From: Lachnospiraceae bacterium
Lineage (GTDB): Bacteria; Bacillota; Clostridia; Lachnospirales; Lachnospiraceae
NCBI GenBank assembly: GCA_021769135.1
Contig: JAETTM010000032.1
Location: 1 to 45,186 of the forward strand
Direction: 5' to 3'
Length of the DNA stretch: 45,186 nt
Part shown: positions 1 to 8,005 of the stretch, one piece after another
Numbering within the stretch: position 1 is the stretch's first letter
Layout: every line of letters starts with the position of its first letter
Position numbers and translations under genes: made by a program
Notes under the pieces: model-generated
Told to the model about the DNA's origin: nothing
Seen by the model: only the letters and a program-made list of their open reading frames with translations
Database searches by the model: none

Positions 1-6
1 ATCGCT

Positions 7-1686
7 ATGATACTGCATCTGAAAGAAATCAAATCCGCACTGGAATCAGCTCAAACGCAGGGGATTTCTATGCGCCGTCGCCTTATGCTTTACCTCTTTG
101 CGTTCATGTTCTTCTTTGCGCTCCTGATTACCATGCTGCTGTTTCTGTTTGGTGCAATCGACCCTATCGGCTCTGAGATGGAACAGGCATTAAAAAATCA
201 GCTTGAGAATTCTGCCGATTTTATTGAGGAACAAAGCAACAATCAGGCAGCCTATGCGGTTGCTTTTTCAAAGCAGCTGACGGCGGCGGTCAGGGATGAA
301 CTGACTGATTCCGGGATTACCTTTGACCAGCTGCATAATAACCCGGATGCCTTGACATCTATGCAGGACAGAATATTTGAAATTGTCTATAACAATATGC
401 AGCTTGTACCTTGCAGCGGGGCATTCTGTTTTTTGAACACTACGGTGAATGATACACTGCCCGATGAAAGCTATCAGGGATTATACTTAAAATTTGCGAA
501 CCTGTATGCGGAAAACACAATCCATAATGATGTCTGCCTATACCGCGGTTTTTCCTCGATTGCGAGAGAAAACGACATCAATCTGCACAGCACCTGGCAG
601 CTGGAAACCCGAAAGGGTTTGTTCCCGGAAGTCGATACGTTGATGTCTTCAGGAAGTGACAGCATTTCCAAGGCTTACTTTCTGACATCCGTTTATCGGC
701 TGCCAGACACCTGGGAAAATGTGCGTTTGCTCTGCATTCCTGTTTTTGACTCTCGCGGCACCACCATCGGTGTGTGCGGTTTTGAAATCAGTAATCTGTA
801 TTTCATGCTTTCGCACAAGGCATCGGAAACAGAGCAATCCCATATTTTCTGCGCTCTCCTTGACCGCAGCTCTGATGGATATGTAGGTCAAATTGCTGGA
901 AACCAATCCGGCTATTTCCCGCCGGTGGATAGCGTCTTTACAGTTGAAAATAATCTGAGTTTGACTGTTTTTCACAGTGGCGATATTGAATTCATCGGCA
1001 AAATGCGGGAACTGGCGGTAGGGACAACCACCCATGTTGTCGCTGTAATGCTCCCCGCAGAAGAATATCAGAATCTTGTAAAGACCGTGCAGCTAAAAAT
1101 TGCGGCAATTCTGTTCATCGCAGCCTTTGCTATTTTAGCTGTCGCTCTCTGGGGCAGTAAAAAATATGTTGCCCCAATTTTGAAAGATCTGGAGCGGATC
1201 AAGGACGGCACAGGCCTTGAGCAGGGGAGTTCCCGTGTTTTAGAGATTGGAGATTTATTCGCTTTTCTTGAACAGCAGGACCGAGAGCATGAGGCAGCAT
1301 TATCTACTTTGCATCAAGAAAAACTGGAAGCACAGATCAGACAGGAACGTCTGCAAAATGAACTCCATCAGGCCAACAGTGAGTATGAGTCGGCACAAAC
1401 AGAAATCGCACGGCTTGCATATTCCAGAAAGCAGGAAATCGATCCCGATGACTTTCAATACTTTTTGAAAGGAATTAGTCAACTTACCCCAACAGAACAG
1501 AAAGTCTTCAATTTGTATCTCGAAGGGAAGAACGCGAAAGAAATTATTGCAATTTTAGAAGTCACAGAAAATACGTTAAAGTTTCACAACAAGAATATCT
1601 ATAACAAGCTGGGTGTTTCATCCCGAAAACAACTTCTTCGTTATGCTACTCTAATGAAACAACAGGAAGAAAATGATCCGCAATGA
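7..1686 (+). CDS. Membrane-anchored sensor with C-terminal LuxR-type HTH
   Basis: Predicted one-component transcription regulator at the membrane. A hydrophobic segment at about residues 27-49 and a second at about 364-386 flank a 310-residue region predicted to be outside the cell, where a ligand could bind. A charged stretch at about 425-475 is likely a coiled coil. The C-terminal 60 residues form a LuxR/GerE helix-turn-helix (LTPTEQKVFNLYLEG ... NTLKFHNKNIYNKLGV). Only six bases precede the first ATG and the frame is open to the window edge, so the true start may lie outside; an internal ATG at 70 is another option. No phosphorylation domain is visible, so signalling is probably direct through the membrane. 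The ligand and targets are unknown. The family call is firm for the HTH and inferred for the sensor part. Confidence 0.75.
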   Translation: MILHLKEIKSALESAQTQGISMRRRLMLYLFAFMFFFALLITMLLFLFGAIDPIGSEMEQALKNQLENSADFIEEQSNNQAAYAVAFSKQLTAAVRDELTDSGITFDQLHNNPDALTSMQDRIFEIVYNNMQLVPCSGAFCFLNTTVNDTLPDESYQGLYLKFANLYAENTIHNDVCLYRGFSSIARENDINLHSTWQLETRKGLFPEVDTLMSSGSDSISKAYFLTSVYRLPDTWENVRLLCIPVFDSRGTTIGVCGFEISNLYFMLSHKASETEQSHIFCALLDRSSDGYVGQIAGNQSGYFPPVDSVFTVENNLSLTVFHSGDIEFIGKMRELAVGTTTHVVAVMLPAEEYQNLVKTVQLKIAAILFIAAFAILAVALWGSKKYVAPILKDLERIKDGTGLEQGSSRVLEIGDLFAFLEQQDREHEAALSTLHQEKLEAQIRQERLQNELHQANSEYESAQTEIARLAYSRKQEIDPDDFQYFLKGISQLTPTEQKVFNLYLEGKNAKEIIAILEVTENTLKFHNKNIYNKLGVSSRKQLLRYATLMKQQEENDPQ

Positions 1687-2169
1687 AGCCTTTTGCCCGA
1701 CAACAGCCGTCAAGATGGAAAAACCCCTGACGCAGCAGTTACTCTACTTAGTTATATCAAAACTTGTTTTATACTGAAATCCCTGTAATTAGCTGGTAAT
1801 TCATGGCTGATTGCGGGGATTTTCAGTATAGCTTTATACTGGATCTTATACAGCAGGGAACAAAAAATTTTGCCTCATTTTAGAAATTCGGTATAATTTG
1901 AGAGAGCTTACAGGCCATAGAGCTGCTTTAGAAGTTCCCTATCGTCTATAGCATAATTTAAGCATTCTTCCGGCTTCTCAATCCTGAACTCCATGGAAGG
2001 ACTTCAAATTCTCCAGATCTTGATTCACATAGAATACAGATTTGAAAATAATATTTGCCAACACAAAACAGCTGCTAATTATCCTGTCTGACTGAGATAT
2101 AGGCATCTGAATACTCCTTCCAAAGTATAAATCAATAGATACATTGCATCAAAATAATAATAGAAATAA
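1687..2169. other. Non-coding gap with one imperfect inverted repeat
   Basis: About 480 bases without a convincing gene. The only clear structure is an imperfect inverted repeat, 1771-1790 against 1810-1829 (ATACTGAAATCCC versus GGGATTTTCAGTAT), just after the LuxR-type gene. It has no T-run, so it may be a weak terminator or an operator. A 28-codon minus-strand frame (1908-1994) is too short to support. Confidence 0.45.
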
Positions 2170-2505
2170 TTATAGTGTATCTGTGTATTTATTCCATTTA
2201 AGTTGTGTATTCTCTTTCAGTAGCCCCATATGGTACAGCACCTGCACACAGTCCACATAGCCCTGGATGTAGGCACGCTTCTCCTGGGCGGATGAAAAAT
2301 CCTCCAGACACTCCTTCATTTCCTCTGCCTTTTCCTGTTCGTCTGCAGGCAGGCTTTTCAGAAATACTTCCCATTCCTGCTCTGTCTCCTTCCATGCCTC
2401 CAGCGCCGCTTCAAACTCCGGGGTGCGCACATAGCTCTCCCTTTTCACATTCTCCCCATTCAGAGTGCCTAAAAACTGGGCAAACTTTAACCATACGTCA
2501 CTCAT
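2170..2505 (-). CDS. Small acidic protein of unknown function
   Basis: Not recognised. With the ATG at 2505 the product is 111 residues, starting MSDVWLKFAQFLG. A good ribosome binding site (AAGGAG, about nine bases upstream) supports this start over upstream in-frame ATGs at 2526 and 2631. The protein is soluble, rich in Glu, Lys and Trp, and looks mostly helical, with a final YVDCVQVLYHMGLL segment. It is transcribed divergently from the XRE-type regulator gene, and the spacer carries two copies of a 15-bp repeat, so that regulator may control it. Such small acidic proteins are common cargo of integrative elements, but no function can be given. Confidence 0.6.
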   Translation of the reverse strand: MSDVWLKFAQFLGTLNGENVKRESYVRTPEFEAALEAWKETEQEWEVFLKSLPADEQEKAEEMKECLEDFSSAQEKRAYIQGYVDCVQVLYHMGLLKENTQLKWNKYTDTL

Positions 2506-2586
2506 TGTAAAAATCTCCTTTGCCATATCTTTCTTATCTCCCAGTATTCCCCAATCCCGCCAATATCTCTCCCTTGTTCTTCTATA

Positions 2587-2654
2587 CTTCATCTTTAGAA
2601 GTATATTATCACGCCATTTCGGTAAAATCAATTCATATGCTTCATCTTTAGAAG
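2587..2654. promoter_or_regulatory. Two identical 15-bp repeats, candidate operator
   Basis: CTTCATCTTTAGAAG occurs at 2587-2601 and again at 2640-2654, 53 bp apart, or about five helical turns. Each copy has CTTC/GAAG ends and so is partly palindromic. They lie in the spacer between the divergent unknown gene and the XRE regulator, the usual place for an autoregulatory operator. The second copy abuts the regulator's apparent ribosome binding site. Binding is inferred. Confidence 0.5.
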
Positions 2655-2666
2655 GGAAGGCTGTAT

Positions 2667-2920
2667 ATGAAAATTACTGGAACGGTACATCCAAAAACAT
2701 CATAGGCCCGAAAGTGAAGCAGCACCGCACTGCCCAGGGGCTTTCCCAGGCCGCCCTCGCAGGCAGGCTCCAGCTCCTGGGCATGGAATGCAGCGACCTG
2801 ACCATCCTGCGGATCGAACAGGGCAGCCGCTTCGTCCCGGACTATGAGGTGGCGATCCTCTCCGAATATTTTAACATATCCACAGACGAGCTGCTTGGGA
2901 AAAGGGAGCCGGGACAATGA
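2667..2920 (+). pseudogene. XRE-family HTH regulator, start apparently frameshifted
   Basis: The C-terminal 80 residues are a Cro/CI-type HTH (GPKVKQHRTAQGLSQAALAG ... LRIEQGSRFVPDYEVAILSE, then a DELLG-like end), a family with many small Clostridial regulators. The only ATG after a plausible ribosome binding site (AGAAGGGAAGG) is at 2667, but that frame stops after 12 codons. The HTH frame passes the same point one base off as VYENYWNGTSKN and has no ATG, GTG or TTG nearby; its only upstream ATG, at 2465, would run through the antisense gene. One extra A in the AAAA run at 2670 would give M-K-N-Y-W-N-G and restore a normal protein. This is either a one-base deletion, a sequencing error in a homopolymer, or an unusual start. 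The body of the gene looks intact. Confidence 0.55.
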
Positions 2921-2946
2921 ACAATGTCCGACAGGCTCCCTTTCCC

Positions 2947-3321
2947 TTACCTCTTGAACGCCTCCAGTGATGACATGATGCCGTTCAGGGCATCCTCGTC
3001 AAACCCGAAAGAAGCTCCCTCCCTTTCCTCTGCAGCGTCCGGCCTGGCCGGCTCTTCCGCCATATCTGTGTAAGGAGCCTCCTGCCGTTCATGCTCCCTG
3101 ATCACCTGCAGCACAAACTGCCGTATCCTCTCATAGTCCACCGCCTGCCCTGCATGGGGCATATCCCCGGCCTGTGCCCCGTTCTGGTATGCCAGCACCG
3201 CATTGACGATGTACTGCGCCTTCCCCCGCTCCATGCTGTTTAAAAACTCCGCCACCTGCACATGGGCGGGATCGTTTTTGTTGAACCCTATGGTGGTCAC
3301 AAATGCGTTCTTTTTCCCCAT
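2947..3321 (-). CDS. ParR-like partner of actin-type segregation protein
   Basis: A 124-residue protein starting MGKKNAFVTTIGFNK. Five bases separate it from the upstream ParM-like gene, so the two form an operon. The N-terminal half (NDPAHVQVAEFLNSMERGKAQYIVNAVLAY) resembles the short DNA-binding domain of ParR/StbB-type adaptors from Clostridial plasmids and integrative elements, and the acidic C-terminal half would contact the filament. In this system ParR binds a centromere and couples it to ParM filaments to segregate low-copy DNA. The assignment leans mainly on the neighbour and the size. The gene is markedly more G+C-rich than the chromosome on the other side of the tRNA, a sign of transfer. 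Confidence 0.65.
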   Translation of the reverse strand: MGKKNAFVTTIGFNKNDPAHVQVAEFLNSMERGKAQYIVNAVLAYQNGAQAGDMPHAGQAVDYERIRQFVLQVIREHERQEAPYTDMAEEPARPDAAEEREGASFGFDEDALNGIMSSLEAFKR

Positions 3322-3326
3322 GGCAG

Positions 3327-4070
3327 TTACCTGCCTTTCCTCTGTATCTGGTAGAGCAGGCCGTAGCCTTTCGCGTTGGCGCAGATGTCCTCCATGAAGA
3401 TGCTGCGCCCGATTTTGTCCGAGCTTTCCAGGTATTTCCTGAGCAGCATCGCCCCGCCGCCGATGAACACCATGCAGCTGGTCTTCAGGTCAAACCCCCG
3501 CTCCCTGAGCGTCCCCAGGATGTCGTCCACGAAGGTCCTGGTCATGTCCCCCACGATGCGCAGGACCTCCCCGTCATAATCCGTCCGTTCTCCCCGGATG
3601 ATCCGGTCGATGTCCGTGTCATCCAGCAGGATGTCCTTCTCGGAGTTGATGCGGGAAGCCACGTCGTTGTAGAGCTTGATGACGCCCTTCTCCAGCGAGT
3701 CGCATACCCCTAAGTCCGGCCTGCCGCCCCGGATCAGGAGGTAGTCCAGCGTGAAGCCCCCGATATCTACCGTGACGACCTTGTTGAACTCCGCTATCCT
3801 CTGGTAGACGGTCATGGCTGCGGCATAATCCTGCGGGAAGGCAGCCGCATCGGTAATCTCCACCTTATAGGGGATGCCCTTGTAGGTGAACTTCTGGATG
3901 CCCCTGCCCCTGAAATAATCCTCGAACTTCCGGTACAGTGCGCCGTAATGCTTCGGAGGCAGCCCCACCGGCAGCGCTGCCTGAAGGATGGTGCTTTCTG
4001 TGTCAAGCATCTGCTTCTCCGCCTCCATCGCCACCGCGAACAGCGTCAGGATGAAGAAACGGTCATCCAC
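3327..4070 (-). pseudogene. ParM/StbA-like actin ATPase, N-terminally truncated
   Basis: Actin-fold plasmid segregation ATPase. The phosphate-2 loop (VTVDIGGFTLDYLL, about residues 98-111) and the adenosine loop (FIGGGAMLLRKYLE) are present. The usual first strand with the phosphate-1 loop (IDxGNxxxK) is missing: the frame opens at a GTG at 4070 with DDRFFILTLFAVAMEAE, which normally sits about 80 residues into the protein. The reading frame continues a dozen codons upstream without family resemblance, so the 5' end has been cut off near 4075-4100. The protein is 247 residues instead of about 320-330 and should not bind ATP normally. High G+C and the paired ParR-like gene indicate plasmid or integrative-element origin. 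The break lies 230 bp from a tRNA gene. Confidence 0.75.
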
Positions 4071-4110
4071 AGTCTTGCCATGCTGACAAAGGCACTGAAA
4101 GGAAATGCTA

Positions 4111-4200
4111 TTAGCAGCTAATTCCTGCTAATTCTGCAATTAGCAGATTATTAGCAACGGCTCTGAAAGTGCAGTTTTATGTTCGATTCCCTGTTAGCAA
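4111..4200. repeat. Cluster of TTAGCA(G/A) motifs next to tRNA-Arg
   Basis: TTAGCAG or TTAGCAA occurs at 4111-4117, 4140-4146, 4151-4157 and 4194-4200, and in reverse as CTGCTAA at 4125-4131. A further reverse copy (TTGCTAA) is at 4396-4402, on the other side of the tRNA. Neighbouring copies form hairpins, for example an 8-bp stem with 6-base loop at 4125-4146. Multiple short sites in both orientations beside a tRNA 3' end recall integrase or excisionase arm sites, but no integrase is in the window. Apart from this, 4071-4260 holds nothing I recognise. Confidence 0.4.
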
Positions 4201-4261
4201 CATGGGTGATAACAAATATCCAAAAAACCGAGTCCTCTGACTTTTGGTTTTCTCTTGAGAC

Positions 4262-4305
4262 AAAAAAGGAAAAGCATTGAAAAATCCAGTGTTTTCAATG
4301 CTTTC
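4262..4305 (-). terminator. Rho-independent terminator of tRNA-Arg
   Basis: On the minus strand, GGAAAGCATTGAAAA, a short loop, then TTTTTCAATGCTTTTCC form a long stem followed by a T-run. It begins just after the tRNA-Arg 3' end. Confidence 0.8.
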
Positions 4306-4308
4306 CAG

Positions 4309-4382
<74 letters not shown>

Positions 4383-4389
4383 TTGTATG

Positions 4390-4411
4390 AAAAACTTGCT
4401 AATAGGCAAGT
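4390..4411 (-). terminator. Small hairpin terminator between tRNA copies
   Basis: On the minus strand ACTTGC-CTATTA-GCAAGT is followed by TTTTT. It sits between the decayed tRNA copy and the intact tRNA-Arg, so transcription from the former would stop before the latter. Confidence 0.5.
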
Positions 4412-4440
4412 CATTCAGCTATGAAATTGTTGATTCTACG

Positions 4441-4507
4441 TTGCTCCGGCAATCGAACACCTACCACTTAGGAGGCGGTCGCTCTATCCATCTGAGCTAC
4501 GGAAACA
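4441..4507 (-). pseudogene. Decayed tRNA-Arg (CCT) copy
   Basis: The 5' half matches the neighbouring tRNA-Arg almost base for base: CGTAGCTCAG, GGATAGAGCG and the anticodon loop CTCCTAA with a paired stem ACCGC/GTGGT. Beyond the anticodon arm the variable region is about four bases short, the sequence flanking the T-loop word GTTCGATT cannot form a T stem, and no 3' strand pairs with the acceptor TTTCCGT. I read it as a degenerate duplicate, possibly left by integration or recombination, rather than a working tRNA. Confidence 0.6.
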
Positions 4508-4593
4508 CATTTTTAATTATAACTGTTACCGCAAATTATTTTAACACAAATTCAAAACAATATCAACAAAATATTTATATTAATTTCCATCTT

Positions 4594-5481
4594 TTAATTT
4601 CCATCTGGAAAATTAATATATCCCTGCATCCAAATCAAACCCTTAAAGCGCCTTCCCACTTGAGGTTCTCCATACAAATCTTCTGCATTTATACATACAT
4701 CAAAAACCAAATCATTACAACTAATTGTCATTTGATATATATCTTCTGAAGTTAACTGGTTTGTAACTTTATTGCAATCCAAAATTTCCCCCAGTATAGA
4801 ATAATGATCGCATTCCACCCCATAAGGCATAAAATAAGTATCTACAAGAGTAAAAACATCTTCCTTCTGGATTTTTTTAGATATGGCAGTATAAGTATCC
4901 ATATCCTCCAATGTAAGGCTTTCGATGGCATCTTCATCGCCCCTTCTAGCCGCATCGATTAATGAATTCCTATTTTTAGATACTTTATTTATCATCTTTT
5001 TATCTTTTTCATTTTTTATAATTGGCATCATTACTTTTCCCTGTAAGGAAAGGGCGGATAAAGTAAGTGTGGTTCCCCTTACAGGAAGCCTTTTGCTATC
5101 CCGTGCTTTTATATACGGAATCCTATTTTGTAAATAAAAAATCAGAGATACGCCAACCTTTACATCATCACATACTCCTGCAAAAGACTCCGTTCCAGCA
5201 TGGCGTTCTACGGATACATCCTCTTCCGAACTGATTCCCGTTCCCCGTAAATACGGATAATAATAATCAAAAGAAAACTTATCCTCGGAATCAAATTCCC
5301 CACAAACAGCTATCCCTATATTTTCAGCAAAATCTTTACAAAATTCTGCTAAAATAATATCATCCTCATTTGAAACATATGCCCGCTCATCCGCATTTAC
5401 AATAGAATCTACGATAATTTTTTGAAGTTCGTTCCTTTTTTTCAGCTTGCTAAAACCAATCGCCCTCATATATTTATGCAA
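4594..5481 (-). CDS. DUF3881 family protein
   Basis: A soluble protein of about 295 residues, recognised as the DUF3881 family typical of Lachnospiraceae. Characteristic stretches are HKYMRAIGFSK at the N-terminus, VERHAGTESFAGVCDD and VGVSLIFYLQNRIPYIKA in the middle, MDTYTAISKKI and VDTYFMPYGVECDHYSILGEI, and VGRRFKGLIWMQGYINFP at the end. The function is unknown. The frame can start at a GTG (5490), but the family begins at HKY and the AGAGGTGA ribosome binding site fits a TTG at 5481, which I prefer. No signal peptide or membrane segment is present. It lies downstream of serS on the same strand, separated by a terminator-like hairpin. Confidence 0.85.
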   Translation of the reverse strand: MHKYMRAIGFSKLKKRNELQKIIVDSIVNADERAYVSNEDDIILAEFCKDFAENIGIAVCGEFDSEDKFSFDYYYPYLRGTGISSEEDVSVERHAGTESFAGVCDDVKVGVSLIFYLQNRIPYIKARDSKRLPVRGTTLTLSALSLQGKVMMPIIKNEKDKKMINKVSKNRNSLIDAARRGDEDAIESLTLEDMDTYTAISKKIQKEDVFTLVDTYFMPYGVECDHYSILGEILDCNKVTNQLTSEDIYQMTISCNDLVFDVCINAEDLYGEPQVGRRFKGLIWMQGYINFPDGN

Positions 5482-5532
5482 AGATTTCACCTCTTTTCCT
5501 TTTATACATTTTCTAAAAAATATTCAAATGCC

Positions 5533-5559
5533 AAAAACCTTCCAAAGAGCAAGGTTTTT
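5533..5559 (-). terminator. Terminator after serS
   Basis: AAAAACCTT (5533-5541) pairs with AAGGTTTTT (5551-5559), a 9-bp stem with a 9-base loop and T-rich ends on both strands. It is placed 25 bases past the serS stop and before the DUF3881 gene. Confidence 0.75.
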
Positions 5560-5583
5560 GACACTCAAATTTTATACAACAGT

Positions 5584-6861
5584 TTATTTGATCAGTTCCT
5601 GTCCTCCCATATATGGCCGGAGCACTTCCGGAATTCTTACGCTTCCGTCCGCTTGAAGATTATTTTCCAAAAATGCAATAAGCATCCTGGGAGGTGCCAC
5701 CACTGTATTATTTAGTGTATGCGCAAAATACTTTCCCTTCTCCCCATTCACACGGATTTTCAACCTTCTTGCCTGAGCATCGCCCAGATTGGAGCAGCTT
5801 CCTACTTCAAAATATTTTTTCTGCCTTGGGGACCAAGCTTCTACATCATAGGATTTCACCTTTAAATCTGCCAAATCTCCGGAACAGCATTCTATTGTTC
5901 GAACGGGAATATCCATTGACCTGAACAAATCCACCGTATTCTGCCACAATTTATCAAACCACATAGGGGATTCTTCCGGCTTGCAGACAACAATCATTTC
6001 CTGCTTTTCAAACTGATGGATACGATAAACTCCCCTTTCTTCCAACCCGTGTGCCCCCTTTTCTTTTCTAAAGCACGGGGAATAGCTGGTAAGCGTCTTT
6101 GGAAGTTCTTCTTCCTGAATAATTGTATCAATAAATTTTCCTATCATGGAATGTTCAGACGTACCGATTAAGTACAAATCTTCCCCTTCAATCTTATACA
6201 TCATTGCATCCATTTCCGCAAAGCTCATAACGCCGGTAACCACATTGCTGCGAATCATAAATGGTGGTATACAATAAGTAAAACCTCTGTTTATCATAAA
6301 ATCCCTTGCATAGGAAATTACAGCAGAATGCAGCCTGGCAATATCCCCCATTAAATAGTAAAAACCATTACCTGCCACTTTTCTTGCGCTGTCTAAATCA
6401 ATGCCTCGTAACCTTTCCATAATATCCGTATGGTACGGCACCTCAAAATCCGGAACAACAGGCTCCCCGTATTTTTTGATTTCAACATTTTCCGTATCAT
6501 CTTTTCCGATGGGTACGCTTGGATCAATGATATTAGGTATCACCATCATTTTTTTACTGATTTCTTCTTCCAGCTGTTTTTCCTTTTCTTCCAACTCGGC
6601 CAGACGCTTTGCCCCTGCTGCTACTTCCGCCTTTTTTGCCTCTGCTTCTTCTTTCTTTCCCTGGGCCATCAATCCGCCGATTTCTTTGGATATTTTATTT
6701 CTATTGGCGCGCAGATCATCCGCCTCCTGTTTTGCCTTTCTGCTTTCCAAATCCAATGCAATTACTTCATCAACCAAACATAATTTATTTTCCTGGAACT
6801 TTTTTCTAATATTTTCTTTCACTGCTTCCGGGTTCTCTCTCAAAAATTTAATGTCAATCAT
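5584..6861 (-). CDS. serS: Seryl-tRNA synthetase
   Basis: Class II aminoacyl-tRNA synthetase that charges tRNA-Ser with serine in the cytosol; 425 residues, the normal length. The N-terminal MIDIKFLRENPEAVKENIRK and the long Lys/Glu coiled-coil arm (about 30-105) bind tRNA. Motif 2 is CFRKEKGAHGLEERGVYRIHQFEK, and SYDVEAWSPRQKKYFEVGSCSN follows. Motif 3 reads LNNTVVAPPRMLIAFLEN rather than the common LNGSGLAVGRTLVAILEN; the catalytic Arg is kept. The ribosome binding site AAGGAGAAAGG supports the start. No T-box leader is visible in the short upstream gap. serS next to the parAB region is a usual Clostridial arrangement. Confidence 0.97.
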   Translation of the reverse strand: MIDIKFLRENPEAVKENIRKKFQENKLCLVDEVIALDLESRKAKQEADDLRANRNKISKEIGGLMAQGKKEEAEAKKAEVAAGAKRLAELEEKEKQLEEEISKKMMVIPNIIDPSVPIGKDDTENVEIKKYGEPVVPDFEVPYHTDIMERLRGIDLDSARKVAGNGFYYLMGDIARLHSAVISYARDFMINRGFTYCIPPFMIRSNVVTGVMSFAEMDAMMYKIEGEDLYLIGTSEHSMIGKFIDTIIQEEELPKTLTSYSPCFRKEKGAHGLEERGVYRIHQFEKQEMIVVCKPEESPMWFDKLWQNTVDLFRSMDIPVRTIECCSGDLADLKVKSYDVEAWSPRQKKYFEVGSCSNLGDAQARRLKIRVNGEKGKYFAHTLNNTVVAPPRMLIAFLENNLQADGSVRIPEVLRPYMGGQELIK

Positions 6862-6952
6862 AATTCTATTCCTTTCTCCTTATTTAATATTGCAATATTA
6901 AATTTATCAATACTTTTAAATATTTTCAATTACTTTTTTAATAAAAATTTTA

Positions 6953-7972
6953 TCATCTGTCAATAGGTTTTTTTTCCAAATCATAAGGAATTTTTTTTCC
7001 GTATTTATCATAAATAATTTTAATTATCGGCCTGTCCGAATGACTTTTATTCTGCTTTAAAACAATTCCGATTTCACCTTCGTTTGTAAGTACATAAGAG
7101 CCTGCAGGATAAACAGCGGCAAAATCTAAAAATATATCTAAAATTGTTCCATCATAATAGATATTCCTGTATTTTTTCAAATACTGGATTGCATCATATA
7201 CTTTTAAACGCTTATAACCGATTCCGCATATCATTTCATCAAACTGTTCACATATATTAACTATTTTTACTTCAAATGGCAAACTGGTGATTTTAAGAGG
7301 ATAACCAGATCCATCATTATGCTCATGATGATACAAAATAATATTTTTGCTCAAACTCGATATCCATGATTCCTTCTCCAATGCCGAATAACCGTATATA
7401 GGATGCTTCTTATACTCCATCAGTTCGTCCTTGGAAAATTCATCAATATTTCTATCAGTATAGTTTACCATAATGTATCTAAGCCCTAAATCATGCAGTA
7501 AACATGCAACCCCTATGTCATGGATTCTTTCCATAGGAATTTTCATTTTCAGGCCCACCAATATAGCTAAATAGCAGACGCTGATGGAATGTTCATATAT
7601 ATCGGAACTCCTTTCCTTTATGTCATAAATTTTTTCAAGTACCCCTTCCTTTTCTAAAAGATTATTTATAATATTATCTGCCGTCCTACTAAGTTCAATC
7701 AATTCTTTGCTATGGCCAAAAGTATGTTTTTCAATAATCCTTTTTATTTTATTTTTGAAATCTATACCTGTTTCGTCTTTTACGATTTCAACTTCCTCTG
7801 TACCTATTTCTTCTTCGACAAATACTTCCTTAATATCAAGTTCTCCTAATTTTTCAATATATTCTTTTCTCAGTACAATCCCCTTAGACAATAATATTTC
7901 ATAATCAGAAGTCATCACAGTCCTGGCAAGTATTTCCCCTCCAATCAAGTCGGAAATTTTCCTTATTTTCAT
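6953..7972 (-). CDS. HD-GYP domain protein, probable c-di-GMP phosphodiesterase
   Basis: A 339-residue cytosolic protein. The N-terminal 60 residues (ISDLIGGEILARTVMTSDYEILLSKGIVL) resemble the leader found in front of many Clostridial HD-GYP domains. The HD-GYP core spans about residues 115-285: YEHSISVCYLAILVG, LLHDLGL with the HD pair, HPIYGY, and HHEHNDGSGYP with the signature GYP. These metal-binding motifs are complete, so c-di-GMP hydrolysis is plausible. No sensory domain or membrane segment is seen. It lies between DUF4446 and serS on the same strand with short gaps, so co-transcription with the parAB group is possible. It starts after a GGGGAA ribosome binding site. Confidence 0.88.
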   Translation of the reverse strand: MKIRKISDLIGGEILARTVMTSDYEILLSKGIVLRKEYIEKLGELDIKEVFVEEEIGTEEVEIVKDETGIDFKNKIKRIIEKHTFGHSKELIELSRTADNIINNLLEKEGVLEKIYDIKERSSDIYEHSISVCYLAILVGLKMKIPMERIHDIGVACLLHDLGLRYIMVNYTDRNIDEFSKDELMEYKKHPIYGYSALEKESWISSLSKNIILYHHEHNDGSGYPLKITSLPFEVKIVNICEQFDEMICGIGYKRLKVYDAIQYLKKYRNIYYDGTILDIFLDFAAVYPAGSYVLTNEGEIGIVLKQNKSHSDRPIIKIIYDKYGKKIPYDLEKKPIDR

Positions 7973-8005
7973 ATAATACTTCCCCTGCCTTCTATAAAGA
8001 GATAG

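Noticed and set aside
1908-1994. 28-codon minus-strand frame in the gap after the LuxR gene
   Set aside because: Too short, no ribosome binding site, and no family resemblance; at most a fragment of a lost gene.
2205-2510. Plus-strand frame rich in Pro and Ser opposite the small acidic protein
   Set aside because: A shadow of the minus-strand gene, which has the better ribosome binding site and protein-like composition.
3303-3713. Plus-strand frame rich in Pro, His and Val opposite the ParM-like gene
   Set aside because: Long antisense frames are expected in G+C-rich DNA; the minus strand shows clear actin-fold motifs.
4181-4193. GTTCGATTCCCTG resembling a tRNA T-arm, as an attachment core
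   Set aside because: It does not match the 3' end of the neighbouring tRNA-Arg, so it cannot be its attachment duplicate.
4387-4749. 120-residue plus-strand frame overlapping the tRNA pseudogene and the DUF3881 gene
   Set aside because: It runs antisense to DUF3881, has no ribosome binding site, and its composition is that of a reversed gene.
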